A stretch of 64,000 nt of DNA, taken from contig BGKB01000143.1 in the NCBI GenBank assembly GCA_003116975.1, positions 62,001 to 126,000 of the forward strand, read 5' to 3'. This DNA comes from Aurantiochytrium sp. KH105. Its lineage: Eukaryota > Sar > Bigyra > Thraustochytrida > Thraustochytriidae. Position 1 is the first letter of the stretch. Each line of letters starts with the position of its first letter. A program made the translations under genes and the position numbers. The notes under the pieces are model-generated. The model was not told the origin of the DNA. It saw only the letters and a list, made by a program, of their open reading frames with translations, and made no database searches. Shown piece after piece: positions 18,216 to 33,200 of this stretch.

Positions 18216-21200
18216 ATGGCGCAGGACCGCGAAGACCGCGCGCCCGACGCACAGGAAAAGGCTCCATGGGCAGCCGTTCTCGACGAAGGTCTCGAGAGTG
18301 ACGAAGTTGCCCAGGTACACCGCCTCACCCGGGATCTCGCCAACCTCGGCCGCAGGAGCCCCGTCGCGCGGGCGTTCACGTATGACCTTGTGAAAGATCT
18401 CGCTCGCGGAGATCCTGCCGCAGTCGCTCTTCACGGAGACGCCGCCGCGCAAGACATCAAGACAGACCAGCAAGAGGATGATAACGAAGCTCGAACCGAA
18501 CGTCGTTCGTCCGTGCCCCGTCCTGGACAGGTTGTTGACGTCTTTGCACTACTTAGCGATGACGACGCGGAGATCGAGCGGACAGTCGACGAACTTGCGC
18601 GTCGCGAGTACGGAGGGCCTACATTCGCAACGCCAGTTCTTGAATCTTACAAGTCAAAATTCGCAGAACACTACACGCAGAGCATGAGGGGAAGGAAGCG
18701 CCCAACCGATGACCAAGAGCGCCAAGTCAAGCTTTCTCGAAGCATCCTTGGTGCGGTATTGGCGCAGCTTCTTCTCGAGGGAGATGTAGTCTTGCACAAA
18801 ACTCTTCTTCACTCCCCCCTGTTTCCAGACTCTGGATCTGTAGCATCCGGAAAACGACGAAAGAAAAGTCGCAGACGAAGCAACTCCTTTCTCCATGCCC
18901 TCAACCCAGACGGTGTTGCCCGGGCATACGAAGAAGTTGCTAGCCTCGTCGAAAAAGCTACAGAGACCCAGTCACTCGTTGGCTTTCTCATTGCCGCAAA
19001 ATTCTTACTCACGCTTCATCAATACGTGCAAGAGGACTCCAATGAGGTCTCTGCCGCGATTCTGAAGGCAACTCGCGTCAATAAAGAGGTCGAGGTCCTT
19101 GCTGCCCGCTCGGCCCCTTGTCCGAACCAAGCTCTCGCGAGCCTCAGTCGAGAGTTGAAACTTGGCGCTGCCGCCAGGCTCGGAGCAACACTTCCTCCTC
19201 ACGTAACGGCGATGCTTCTCCTGGAAGATCTTCAGACCCCGGTCTCCAACGATGGCTACGCTTCGCCGCCCAACGCAGCGAGCTTGCCTACCATTGCGGC
19301 CTCTGTATTGACGCAAACTATGCAGTTCGGAGACGACACGGACACTTTAACAAATGACGCTGGTGCACTGAAAGTTTCCCAACAACAAGAAGACGCCGAT
19401 GACAACGACGCCAATGCTGATGATGACGACAATGAGAATGGGGAAGAGAGTCAGCAGGAAAAGTCATCGAAAAGATCGGGGAGGAGGATATCAAGATTCA
19501 AACGCCGAAGTCGCGCAGGATCGTCTGCAACCCTTACAACAATCGAGACTTCCTCCAAGTCCACCGCGGCCCAAAGCACAAGTCCCGGAGTTGCACTTTC
19601 GCTTTTGAGCGGCCGTTCCGTGCATCTTGATCAACGTGGACTCGTCGCATGTATTCCAAGGTACACTCTTCTCGAAAAAAATCAAGACGAGTCCATCGAA
19701 CATGATGTACGCTGCGATGGCTGCAACAGCAATGGTCTAATTCTAGGGCAGCGATTCGAATGTGCGTTCTGCGAGAGCTTTAATCTGTGCCTCGATTGCT
19801 ACCTTGCCGAAAAGCACACTGCAGAACACGCTTTCAGACTCTCCACGGAGCATCGTGGACCTGCAACACTTTTGCCGCCGCGCACAGCACCCAAACTAAG
19901 CTATGTTGGCACGCCTTGCGCGATCTTGCCTCTCGGCGCACCCGACCAAGATGATGCCTCCGTCATTGCCTGGGAAGTCATTGTGGATGCCGAGACTCAG
20001 TCCTGCAGTGTTGGCTGGATCGACGAAGATTGTGACTTTGAACTCCCGGGCCATCAAGATCAAGGTCTAGGCGCCGAGCGCGGTTCCTGGGGCGTTGATT
20101 TGCAAAGCGGCGTTGTGACCCATGCAGGAAAAACAGTGGGCAAACTTGAAATACCGATTGCGCTCCACCACCTTTCCGCAAACTCGGATACCTTGGAGAT
20201 CCAGGAAGATGGTGCACGCGATAATGTCAGCGAAGACCAGGACTCGGCAAGTGAAGAGGACGAGGAGGACGAAGAAGGAGACAGCGTGCAAGACGATGCA
20301 GAAAAGAGCAAAAGTGTGCAAATCACAGAAACCTCTAGCGTTGAAAGCTTTCCAGGCGAGCGGCCCTGTTGGAGCATTCTCTGTTGGGTGCATCCAGTCT
20401 CGCGCAAGGCTGGCTTTGCGGTTGCGGGATCCGTCGTTAGCTTCGACTTGCACAGCGCTAGTGCAGTCATTCCCTGCGTTAGTTTCCGCAATGACTTTCA
20501 GCTCGAATCTCTCGGTCACATTGAGTTCAAAGCCACAAATGACAAGATTCACACGTCGTGGTTGCTCGACAGCGAAAATAGTCAATCAACGAGCCAAGTC
20601 CCTAGCAGGTCCATCCGAAGTCTTGCCAGCTGCGCGCATGCGTCGTGCGTTCGTATCCCTCGCGGTGACGAGAAATCTTGCGTAGCTCTGCTGGAGTCTC
20701 CGGGATTCCGGAATGCGAGCAAGGTCGGCGAAGACTTTACCTTTGAAGCCATGGTTTGCTGGGAACCTGAGGCTTTTGGTACCCCAGAAAGCGCGTCTCA
20801 GATATATACACTCTTTTCGCGGACCGACGCCTCGTCGCAGAGGTCGCGGTCTGCATGCACGCAGATTGGCATTGTTGGCGACGGTTATCTCTTTGTCAAC
20901 CTTCAAACAAGCGAGTTCTGTATATGGTCGCATCGGGCAATTATGATTCCAGGCAAATGGCAGCATGTGCGCATCGCTGTTTGTGGAAGACCTTATCGTG
21001 GTCCCTCGGTCCGCTTTAGTGTCGATAATGCCATGGTCCATTCTGATACTCGCAAGAGAAAGTCTTCGGGCAGTTCGTCAGTTCTTGCCAGCTGGCGGCA
21101 ACGTGAGCAAAATCGTCATCGAGACAGCGCAAGCAGGCGCCACACTGTCTCCCGAGGAACAAAGAGTGACGAAAAGCAAGGCCTTTGGATCCTTGGCGGA

Positions 21201-24200
21201 GCGCCCTCATTGGAAGCATGTCATTCCAATGAGGAAAGCAGCACGGAGACTGCTCATGACATCGACGCTCACAAGGTTGGCGTGGACGGCAATTCAAAGG
21301 ACGCCGGCGATGGTGCTTCGGCTCTCAATGAAGTTAGTAGCAGTGTCGCCTCCGCAGGAGATGATGAAGTTGCTGGAAGAAGTGGGGAGGATTGCGCAAG
21401 AAATGATGCAGAAGCTTATGCTCGCTTGGCGGTGACACAGCAGTTCCAAGGCTGTCTCGCGGAGGTTCGCCTCTGGACCCGAAGTCTACGATCTCGGGAA
21501 CATCTCGACAAGGGCGGCCGGGTGTTGAAGCTCGTGGAAGCAAGTGAACGAAGCTCGCTATTTTTTCGTCTTCGTCTCGATGAGTCCGCGGGCAAGAGGG
21601 TCTTTCGCTCGGGGGATGAGAACTTTGAAGTGAGCAGCCATTTCATGCTCTGCGGGTCCGCACGCTGCGAGCCCCGGGTGATCGCGGATCTCGTAAAAGA
21701 CGCTGCGGATTCGCAAGATGAGAATACTGTCGCAAGTGAAGCGATGAATGGCCCCTCTGCCAAGCCTGATCACCACACGCACGCGGCTGTCCTTCTCCAA
21801 GCCGAGCACCTCCGCCGCGCACCAGCTGCGCAAAGCGCCTCGGTACCCGAGACGACAGCGGCCTCGCTTGATCACATTGCAAGTGTGTTCATGGACATTA
21901 CGGGCAATCTCTTGCGCATCACATCCGAGTTCGCTCAATTTCACAAAGACCTAAAGCAGTCTATCCCCGGCATCAAGTCGCCCGTGTGCAGCGTTTTCCC
22001 GCACGTGCATACCTTCCTGCTTCTCCAATCTCTCGTTCGTCAGCTTCTCCGAGAAATCGAGAGTAATGCTCGTCCAGACCTTGGTTGGATGCTTTTCTCT
22101 ATTCTCCAAATCCTTCGTGACAACCTGCGTGCGTTGCATGCCCAAGGAATCGCACCCGCAGCAGTCGGCTTGGGCCTCCCTTCCTTTGCGGCAGGTAAGC
22201 CGCCCTCGTCAACGAAGAAGCATGGCGAGCCAAATGTGCTGAAACTCCGCAGCGCCCTCTTACAAACGTTGGAGATTAGCTCCTGCTTCGAAGACGCGAC
22301 CATGCGTCGCGGCATCGAAACTGAGACTCTGATTTGCCTCGGCGAGGGACTTTCAATCTTTTACGCGCGAGATGTTGACCAACGAGCGATGCTTGTCGCA
22401 CTCTTCGCCGGAGGAGGTGCCACTGACACCCGACCATCGTCATCGCAAGATGCCCGAGTTATCGTCCCGCGTTCTGGAGACCATCGCGACAAACTCCTTG
22501 CAATCGTGACAAAGAGTCTTGCGGCAAAGCCTGCTCGAATCAAGGAGCTACTTCGCGTGTCGACGCCACCGGAAGTCCCCGATCGTCGCCTGCAAAGCAG
22601 CTCATCGTCATCAACACCAGCAGCAACAGGAAAGCGCTCGACAGGCTTCCAGCTTCTTTGGCCTGTTGAATTTGTAAGAGCTTCGCTCGACAGCCACCAT
22701 GCATCTGTTTCGCCCAGCGTTGCTGCAGCTGCTGCAAATGTAGACTTATCAGGAGCAGCCCAGCCCACGAAACGCGAGGTCATTCGGTACCTGCAGTCCG
22801 TCGCGCCTCCTCACTGGCTCCAAGAGCGTAAGATGGACCGCAATGAGATGGGTGTTGCCAAAGATTTCCCGAGCGATCAAATTGCTGAGGCCTACAATGA
22901 CCTTGACGCCGCGGTCTCCGAAGGCAAGATCATCATCAACCCTGCCAGGGATAGCAGTGGAGCCTCCCCCGAGGCAGAGGCTGAATCATTAAATGAAGGG
23001 GCAAGCGCAAACATTACGGGCAGCAAAGGAGAGACACCAAGACAAGTTGCAAGTGGTGATACGGCAAAGTCTACCTGGCTCATGCAGCTCGTTCGCGTGA
23101 CGCTTGTAGGAACTGCTGCGCGCGGGACCGCGGCAAGAAATCGTCAGGAAGCCGCTCTGTCGCTGCTTCGAACCATTCTGATTCACATGCATGGAAGGAT
23201 TTGGGGCGAAACATTCCCGGCCGATGTCGAGCGTGAAGACTCGGTCTCGCTGGTCGAAATCTTTCTACGTTGCGGATTTCGTGACGCCGCAAATCCAGTC
23301 TCTCTGGGCAATTGTGCGCCAATAAAGGAAGACACAGGCCCTACCGTCCCCACGTCGCCCCCATCCCGAGACCCGGCAACCGGTCCAGAGAAACCAACAA
23401 AGTCTTATCAACACAAGTCAGAATGGTGGGAAAGTCCCATCGAGTTCAATGTAAGCAATGCGAACGGAAACGCAACAGAAACAGCCTCTCCAGACGCGCA
23501 CGGTGCAAGCGGAACGGAGCGCATTTCCTTGCAAACGAGCGCTTCGTCGCGATACGTACGCGTTCATTCCGATGGAGTCACCATCTCACATCTCCGCAAC
23601 AAAACTTGGGGGACAGCCGTCTCGAGTGTGGGCTATGCGCATCGGTCGGGCATTCACACGTGGAAGGTAAAGGTCTCGCGCTGCAACGAGCGCGGTCACA
23701 TGTTTGTTGGTATTGTCGGAAAGGGAGCGCGTGTGGACTCCTTCATCGGTTGCGACAGCAAGGGTTTTGGCTTTCTCCTATCCGGCGACGTCTATCACGG
23801 TTCGCAACCAATTCAAAGAAATGCGTTTTCCCGCAAAGCCCTATCGTCTGGATCAACAGTTCTCATGACGCTCAATACCAACGCGAAGACGCTGGAGATT
23901 TGCGATGCCGACCGACCTGTGGACCTGACCGAGCCATCCGCCTCCAATTCGCTCGGCATTTTCGCTTTACCGGATCTTTTCCAAACTTCAAACAATGGGC
24001 TCGTTTATCCGGCCCTCTGTACATACCAAGAGGGCGATCGAGCGAGTTTCATCGCCTTTGCCAAGGCGCAGGGACACTGGACTCTTGACGATAGACTTTT
24101 AAGGGACCGTGCAGACTTTTTTCTAGGCCGTGAACTTTGTGTCGAGGACTGTATTGAGGCCATTCTCCATCATGCTGCTCGCAACGCCGAACGCATAGGC

Positions 24201-27200
24201 CACGATCAGCTCAGGTCTATGCTATCCTTCCCGCTCGCATGGGTTCTTCTTTGGCCAGCACCTTCAGTCGCTTGGGTAGAAAAGGTGCGGGTTCACCTTC
24301 AAGCGACGTTGCGTTTTCTCTTGCAAAACGCCAAAGGCAAAGAGATTTCTAATACGCAGATGCTTGCGTGCGCAGCCTACGGCAAGTTGTGTTCTTTTCT
24401 CATCACTTCGAAGCCTTCAGATCTCATGTCCTCAATCTCGGGTGCTCGTGACAAACTCATACTTGATGCTAGCAATGACGGCGTGCGTGAGGTGGGCCAA
24501 GGTGGCCTTGCCGATGCGTCACCTGCACGAACAGGAAGCAGCAGCGCTACTGCAACCAACGTGACTTCCGAAAAGGACGCTACGGATGTCCAAGAACACG
24601 ATGCATCTCCTCCGTCAGAGCAACTGCTCCAGCTCAGCAAGTGGAAGAACTCAAGTCTTTTTTCGCACGGACTGCGTCTTCCAGGCTGCCTCCTGCCAGA
24701 TCTTTCGGGTCGCACAATGCGACCGCCCGCGGCTGCGGCGTCACAAGGTCACACGTCCAAGAAGAAGGACGATGGGCCCGCGTCGGAGGTAGAAACCATG
24801 GATACGCATGCCAAGAAGAGAGACACGCTCCCAGCTGGCGTGTTGGAAATTATTAATGATCATGGCACTGGGCGGGGTCTTCACGCGTGGCTTTTGGGAC
24901 ACCTTAATCTGCAGTCGCGTCGATCTCGCGAGTCCAACAACAGCAGCAGCAGCAAGCATGACAGCGAGATTTCTCGAGTCACCAATGGTCTCGTTGTGGT
25001 TTTGCTCCACCACACTGGCTGGCTTCCTACAGCCATGGAAATGGCTCAACTTCTTGCCGATTATCCCAATCATGAGCACATCGCGCGTGCGAGACCTCAC
25101 CCAGAGCTTATCGCCATTTGGCGATCGGCATTGGAGCTCCGGGCTTGGTTGGAAAGGCAGAGGCAGCAGAGCACAGCTCATGGTGCCAACAGTCGATCTG
25201 GCGGTACGAACGATAGCTTTTTGGCCACCATCAACCAAGCTGTCTACTTTTTGCTGGACTTTGCGCCAGCTTCAGGAAATACAGACAGCGAGGACGCAGG
25301 GGAGCCGGCAAACGCGCTGGCAGCCTTTCGCGAATCACTCGGGATCTCTTCCCCTCCCGCCACTACCCTCGCAGGGACGCTGGAGCGGGCCGTCAGCGAG
25401 GGGCGGGTCCCTGCTCCGCTAGCTTCCAACGCAGTGTCAAACGGAGGCCTACATGACATCGAATCGTCGCCACCGCCAGCCCTTTCCCCGACCTCTTCTC
25501 TCCCTTTGCGTGGCAAGAAGATTCAGAGTCGCTATCTCGCTCGATCACGCTCTTTGGGGGCTGCGTCCGCGTCGAAAACCTGGAATTTGGGTCAACTACT
25601 TCGACAAGGATCGGCGGCACGGGGACAAAGTAGCTTCCAGGAGGTCATTTCTCAGGTGAGCGCCTTTGTTCACGATGCTGGGTCATCAAAGGCATTATCC
25701 GTGGATCAGCTGCATGGTCACTTTTTAGCGCTCCGTGCCTGTGCGCGAACGCGTGAACGAGGCTTTCGATCTCTTGCCGCATCCTTGTTGGGTACCCCGC
25801 TTTCTGTCTCAACGCAAGCACTGCATGCGGCAATGCTTATTGGCGTCCCAAGCGCGCTTCGAGGCCGAGACTGCAGCTCTTCCGCTGAAACACGGAGCGC
25901 CCCGTGGCATTATTTGCAAGACTTGGGCCCGAGCGGATCTGCGGCCCAGCTGAGTCTCGCTTCGAGCTTTGCAGCCTTGGGACGGGCTCTTGCTGAGCTC
26001 TTGCAAGCGAGTATGGTACTCCCAACGCAACGTCTTGCCGGTTTGCAGCTTGAGCTCCTTGATGCTCTTGGCGTTCGCCTTGCGCCGATCGACCACGAGC
26101 TCCTGGCGCGCACAAACCTTTTGGAAACTCTTCACCGCATCATGGAGTCAACCCGAGAGGCAATGGCCGCGGCAGCAGATGCTTTTCATCCCGCAGCTTT
26201 GGCAGAGGGAGAGTTGTTGGCTGACACTTCGGATGCTGCGCGCACCGAGACCAACGAAAGTGTCGCTGCGCACCAGCTCGTGGGACGCGCAGCCATGAAA
26301 ACTTTTTATCTGCTCTGCTCTCAGGTCGCTGCTTTTAGGCCTCCGGCTGCCGCTAAGAGCCGGAGAAATGCGTGTTCTTCGCTACTGCTTTCTCGGGTGC
26401 GGTCAGGGCCGCAAACGCTCAATGTGTCGGTGTTCGGGCTGTTGCTTCAAGAATTAACAAATGCTGCGGACGCTCTGGATGACGCTGCCGCAACGGCGGC
26501 GGCGCCCTTGGAGCGCTACGCTGCGCCCAGCACGGGCGTGAACGCAATTGCATCTTCCTTTACGTTTGTGGAGTCGCCTCAGTTGGACGCAAAGCTGCAC
26601 ATGGAAGAGATTACTTCCGTATTGTTGTCTACCTGCACCTTTCCTTCATGTCAGCGTCAAATCAGCTCATCGGAGTGGCTCGGAATTCTGTGCAGACTAG
26701 CACAACGAGGTCCCGTTTCTGTTCTGCAGAACATCTTTCGCATTTTCCGTCGAATGCTACCTCTTCTCGACCCGCATCGGATCGATCTTCCTATGGGGAG
26801 CACCGGTCTTGAAAGAGATCCCCTTACGTTGGAGAGTTTTCTCCTCGAGCTTGTTGCCACCTCGTTTACACCCCGTTTCGAAGAAATTACGGAAGAGTCA
26901 CAGCTTCTTGCATCTTTTGAAGCCATGCGCACCCTGCGCGCACTGCAGAGTACGAACGCATGGAGATCGCGCGTTCACGCCCTGCTCCTTCGCTCCATTG
27001 AAGATGGCATCGCGTCTCTGTCAACAGGAGGCGGCACGGCGAAAGGCGAAGTGCCTCCGCGTGTAGAAGCATCGAGCAGCTCCGATCTGGGGACCGATCA
27101 CGGTGGGGATGAGACGGCGCAGACATCGGATACCTCTGGTGCCGGTGCTGATGCTGAAACTCTGGCTCGGTGCCTTGCTGCACTCTCAGTCACGTCAGGC

Positions 27201-30200
27201 GCGCTGCGGAAACTTTTGCCGGGCGTTGCGGTTCGCACGCTCGACAAGCGTCAGGGTACGACAGAATCACGAGCGCATGATAATTCTTTATGTGACGCAG
27301 TAGCATGGACTGAACGAGAGTCGCGCGAGCTCGGAGAGCTCGATGCAATTGATATCTTGCGTGTCGTTGAGCAAGATTCTCTGGTCATTAGTGGCTTTTC
27401 TGCGGACACGTCAGACCGGCGCGCTCTCGAACGCCGCCATGTCTCTGTGAATGCAGAACAAGTCTTTGTTGCAAAAGATCGAAATGACGTGAGGGTCGAT
27501 GCCGGTAGTCCTTTGCTGGGCGCAATCCATGAGCTGTTTGAGAAGGTTGTGATGCTCGAACCTTGGACATCGACGCACTGGCAAAGATCCTTTGGATTTT
27601 CACAACATGCAAGAGGCAGGATTCAGCTTTTTGATGCCCCGGGCGGCTCCGGCGCCGTCGAGCAGACTCTCTCTCGAAATGCCAACGACGAGCAGCCCAT
27701 TGTGTGGGCAAAGCGGCGGCTTGGACAATGGATTCAAGTGGAAAAAGTTTATGAGCGTTCGTCAGACGACGTGGCCCAAGCGTTGCAGACGGACGAAGTG
27801 CCTCCACGATGGGCCAAGGTGCAGGATGCGGAAGATGACTACATATTGCGACCAGTTCTCGCGCCTGCTGTTGAAACCGCTTCGGGCTTCCAAAGGTCTC
27901 TTTTGCGCTTGTACACGTTGCAAACGCTCAGTGAGGTTGATCTTGAGCCGGCGATGGACGCCAAAGATTGTGGGCTCAAGGAGGCAAACGCACTGCGAGA
28001 CTTTTTCCTTCTTTCCGAGAAGTCTTTGAAAGCGCTTCTGAGTTCCGCATCGGAGGAGGTCGCAACCTTTCGAGCGTCTGATCTGGACGTGCTCTCAGAA
28101 CGGCTCACAATCATCATTGATGAGCTTGTACGAGGGCGCAAGAGGTCCTCAAGTACGGATCATGCCGATGACGTCGTGTCCAGAGCGCAGAGCGAGGACA
28201 CTGAAAAGGATGAGGTGAGCGCAAAAAAGATGCAATGTCTTGACAAAGCAGACGACGATAATGGTGCCGGAAGGTCTGAAGGTGTCCCAGAAGTCGAATC
28301 TCGAACCTCGTCCACGCCTGCTTCGGGAGTGCATCAGAGTAGGACCTCGACACAGGCGCCATCGTCCTCCACGTCTTCGTCTGCAAGACAGCGGAGCAGT
28401 ATGCCACGTGTCCCGGCAGAAAGCATTCTCACCTTGATGGATATGGGTTTCCCCAGACGCTGGGCCCAGTATGCGCTTGAGCAGAACGAACATGATGTAA
28501 CCGCTGCAATAACCTACATCTGTGCGTTGGAGGAGGAGATTGACGAGCGCATTGCTCTTTCCCTGTCCAAGGCAGAAGATGCCCAAAGCTTGAGTGAGAG
28601 CGAAGATGAGGAGGATGAAGAAAACGATGACACACGAGAGCACGTTGCTGATGCTAACAACGGGTCGCGAGAAAATGAGCAAGGGAACGATCCTGACGAT
28701 AAAAATGGCAAATCTGTTCAAGCGCCGGCATCGAAGGGTAAAAACTCTGACTCGGATCCGAAAGACCAAAATTCGACTTCAGGTGTCGCAAAACGTGCCT
28801 GCGCGGGGGATCACATGGAGATGGAGGGTAGTGATGGAGGCGGAAGCAGTGCAATCCCCGGCGCAGTCTCGTCGCGAATCTCGTACTCGGATCGCAACAA
28901 CCGCAGTCTTGAACCGGAAAGCTCGTCAGGTCGATCTCGTGGAAAGTCTGGCAGCGGTCAAAGTGCAACTTCGAGGGCGCGAAACGAGTGGACAAAGTCG
29001 ACTTCGGAAGTACAGCGCGCTTGCCGACGTCATTGGGGACCTTGTGCCGACTCACGAGCCTCATACCGACATTTGCTGGAGAGCTACTCGCCCGCAGAGC
29101 TTTTGGAGGAGTTTCGACATCTCGTACAGGTCATCAATACGCTTCAAGCAAGAGTTGTGCTGCTGAGGTGCCTGATCGTCGACGGGACGCGGGTGAGTAA
29201 GAGTCTCACCGAGGAGGACAAAGCCAAACTTGTTCGTCTACTGGTAGCCGAGGGTTTCCAGACCTTTCCGCTCTACGGTGTGGACTGTCTCGAGTCCATC
29301 ACGCGCGGAAGTGGGGCATCGCTTTGGAACATCCCTCAAAGCTTGCACTCCTTTGCAGCCAAGTGCATCGAAACGAGCGAAGCATTTGTCGCGGAGCTTA
29401 TTCTCAGCGTGAAACAGACGCTTCGCAGAGCTGCCACAACAGACTTTTTTGCGGATACCCCGACTCCGCGAGACGACCTCGCGATGGCAGCGGAGAGCAG
29501 CGACTCGCTTTTGTGGTTTGTAGATTGGGTGACTCGGCAGCTCATGCACGCTGCCCCTCTCAAAAGCGAGCTGCAATTTGTTCTGTTCGAGTCATGGATT
29601 TTGACGTTGCGCTCGCCATCCATACGCATCAAAGCGAGCGCGCTGGGTATCCTCGCGGAGTTTTTGGACAACGCTGCAGACATTGGCGACAGCGCAGAAC
29701 GCTCAAGAGTCATTAGTCGAATGCTGACGATATTGCCACGAGCGCGTCTTGTCGCGATGGCTGCGCGCCTTCTACGTCGTGTAGACAATCCGACACCAGG
29801 CCCGTCTGACTTTTGCAAAGTACTTCTCCAGTTCATTGCGAAAGTTGAAGAGCACGCCTCACTGGCAAGCGAGAACATTTTTGAGGCGAGTCCTTCTTTC
29901 CTGACTCTGGGAGGAACTGGCTACGTAGAGCTCCGCAACCTTAACGGCCACAAACTTGAGACTCTACAACCTCCGTGGACGCTCACAATTTGGATGCAAG
30001 CCAAGAGGAATGCTTCCGATGTTGCGTCTCTGCCGGCGGAAGGGGCCTCAGACGAGCCACAGGTACTGATTGGTGACTCGAGCTCGAGCAGAGGTCTCCA
30101 AATCGTGATGTCCGCGGAAGGCTTGGGTGTGCGTTTGGGCGGATCTTCCACCAACGTGTCTACGTCTACATTTGGGTTTTCCCCAATGTCTGGGAAGGAG

Positions 30201-33200
30201 AACGAACCTCGTGCTGACGGTGGCGAATGGACCCAACTGACCATTGTCTGCGCCGACTACTCGCATCTTGGCCCGCTTGTGCAAATGCACGTTCCGGTGG
30301 ATGGAAAGACGGAGACGAGGGATGGGTTGACGCCCCAAAACGGCCATCGGGCTTATGACAACGATCAAGGCAGTGTCGAAAGAAAGGAGCTCAGCAAGAA
30401 CAAAAGTGATCACGATAATAATGACGAGGACGACGAGGAAGATGATGACGACGAGGAAGACGACGACGACGATGATGATGATGATGAGGGAGCGGAGTCG
30501 AATTGGGCGCTGAGCGACGACAGAGATGAGGTAGACAGCTATCTTTCAGACGGTGTCTTCCAAATGAACAGTATGGGAGTTGACGCCTATGTTCAGTTTC
30601 ACAAAATTACACAGCGCGAACAAAAGCAGGAACACGAATCCAGAGGCAAAGCTTCGAGATCGAGACGGAACAAGGAGGCTACTCGTGGAAAGAACGCGCA
30701 GAGCGCGAATTCTGTCGCAGCATCACGGCAGCAAGAAAAGCAAAAGGTCCATTTGTTGGCGTATGAGAATGGCAGGTTACGAGGAACGCTCACCGCGGAC
30801 CGTAAACAAGCGTTTCTCGGGCTCAGAGAGATTGGTAGCGCATCTCATCCATCCGCGGCAGTCTCAGTGGGTCGTCTCTGTGTGTGGCGCTCGGCCATGG
30901 ACCGCGCTCAGGTCAGACAAGCAGAGTCCTACCTGCGCGGTCTCAGCAAATGCTCCCTCAATTGTGTCCTTTGCCCACCTTGCGAAAGCGCATTGGATGA
31001 CCCACTTCTTGACGCAGAGGACATGTACACTTGCTGGGACTTTACATGGCATAACTTCGCACAGTCCTCCGCGTCAAACAATTCAAAGGACAATGAGGGT
31101 CAATCAAGCATTGTGACAGAGGCGCGACATCATCGACATGTCGCAGTCCTGCACGAAGACGCGGCCATCTTGCCGTGCTCCACGCCCTGCACTGGGGAAA
31201 GCATCAGGGAGTGCGCCGCTGCTGAGGGAGTGAAGCCGGCCATCCTGTCCTCAGGCATGGAGGAAGAGGCCAAAGAGAAAGGCGAACTGATGCGTAGGGT
31301 CGAGCCGCGATTTCGGTATCTCGTTGACGGTATCGACATGTCAGGTGTCATTCTCTGGGATTTGTCCGATTCTCCTGTTCCGCATGCGCTTGCAGTGCCT
31401 TCAGACTTCCAGCGCGCTCACCTCCCTGTGTGTCTCCACCTCAAACTCAAGACAAGCACCGAGCTCGTGGGACATCTCAAGTGCAAAGAGAGAGACAAAG
31501 ATGTCTGGTGCGCGGTTGAAGGCACGCTTGAAACGAAGACAGAGTCTCTCACGATTCGCGTTTGTAGCGTTGTACGTGGCAACAAATTCAGCCATCACTG
31601 GCTCACCGGCCTCTGTCTGGACGTGAAGGAGGACTGTGGCGAGCTCCAGGGCACATGGAAATCCCCGCAGAGCGTCCCGCACTGGGGAGTGCTTGCCGAG
31701 GAGTCACCGAAATTACGGGCCGTGGCCTGTTTGTCGCCCGCGTATTTGGATCTTGGGGTCGACGGAACGTTCCTGCGTGTACGCTGCGACGTTTTAGAAT
31801 ATCAAAAGACATTGCCTCCGTTTGTCTTGGATCAACGTCCGATGGTAGCGACATGTAACACGGTGGTGCTCGAAGCAGGTAGGTGGCAACACAAGTTTCC
31901 ATCTCCAGACCACGGGGATGATGACGGGGATGGAGCTGGTGGGGGAGAGCACGACGGAAGCGGANCGCTGCGACGTTTTAGAATATCAAAAGACATTGCC
32001 TCCGTTTGTCTTGGATCAACGTCCGATGGTAGCGACATGTAACACGGTGGTGCTCGAAGCAGGTAGGTGGCAACACAAGTTTCCATCTCCAGACCACGGG
32101 GATGATGACGGGGATGGAGCTGGTGGGGGAGAGCACGACGGAAGCGGAGGGTCGGGTACAGGTCCACTAGCACCGGCCACGTGGTCATGCCCGGCGTGTA
32201 CATTTTTAAATGAGATGGAACATAGCTGCTGCGCTATCTGCACGACACCAAACCCTGATAACGCGAGCGAAGAGCAGGACAACGATGAGAGCGCACTTTT
32301 TGGTCTTGAAGTGGAAGGACTTTGGAAGCCAGGCTCGGGCTCGTACACCTGGGAGTTTCGCGTGCACGGTTCGGCCGCAGCGCTAAATCAAGGTGACATC
32401 ACGTTTGGGATCTGTAGAAAGGGTGCCCCTCTTCGAGACCATCTTGGCGCCTGTGCAAACTCGTGGGGTGTGTCATCCGACGGTCTTTCGTGGTACAAGG
32501 GTCGTAATAGGGCTCTTCTTCCTGGTTCGCTTCGGGACAATGACATTTTGGCGCTCGAACTTGACACGAATGACAAGCTCATGCGGATTTATGTCAACGG
32601 CGAGGAGCTGGCAAAATGTGACCGCAGTAACATGCGAAGCGCCGGGGACTTCCTCCTTGAAAGCTCTGTATCCCCAGCGATCTCCATTTCATCACGCACG
32701 TCGGTCTCTGCTCAAATCTTAGGTCTTAAGCACGGCAGTGCTTCCGTGCGATACGCATATAAAGCGGACTCGCGAGGCGGTGATAGTGCAAGCTCTCAAA
32801 GGCGTTCCTCATCTCGAACGAGCCCTGTAAAGGGGAAAATTGCCGAAAGTATCGGACGCACTTCGCGTGGAGGGGAAGACGCGGAGCCCGTGCAATTTGA
32901 GGGTAACTGGCGCCAAGGACGCCGGCATGGAAAGGGGTTGACGACGTTCTCGGATGGGTCAACTGAAGAAGGATCGTGGCTTGATGGGCTGAAGCATGGT
33001 CGCTTCAAGATGATGTCCTCCATGCAAAGCGGTGCCAGTGAGATCATTTCGCAGGTATACTACCAACACGGTGAGGTTAAAACAGACGCCTTGATGCCAT
33101 TGGATGAAGGACTCAATCAACCGTCTGAGAATAGCGCCGGTTCGGAACCTGCGTTGCCCTCGGGTGAGAACTTAGGAGCTGAGCAATCAGATGGCAAGGC

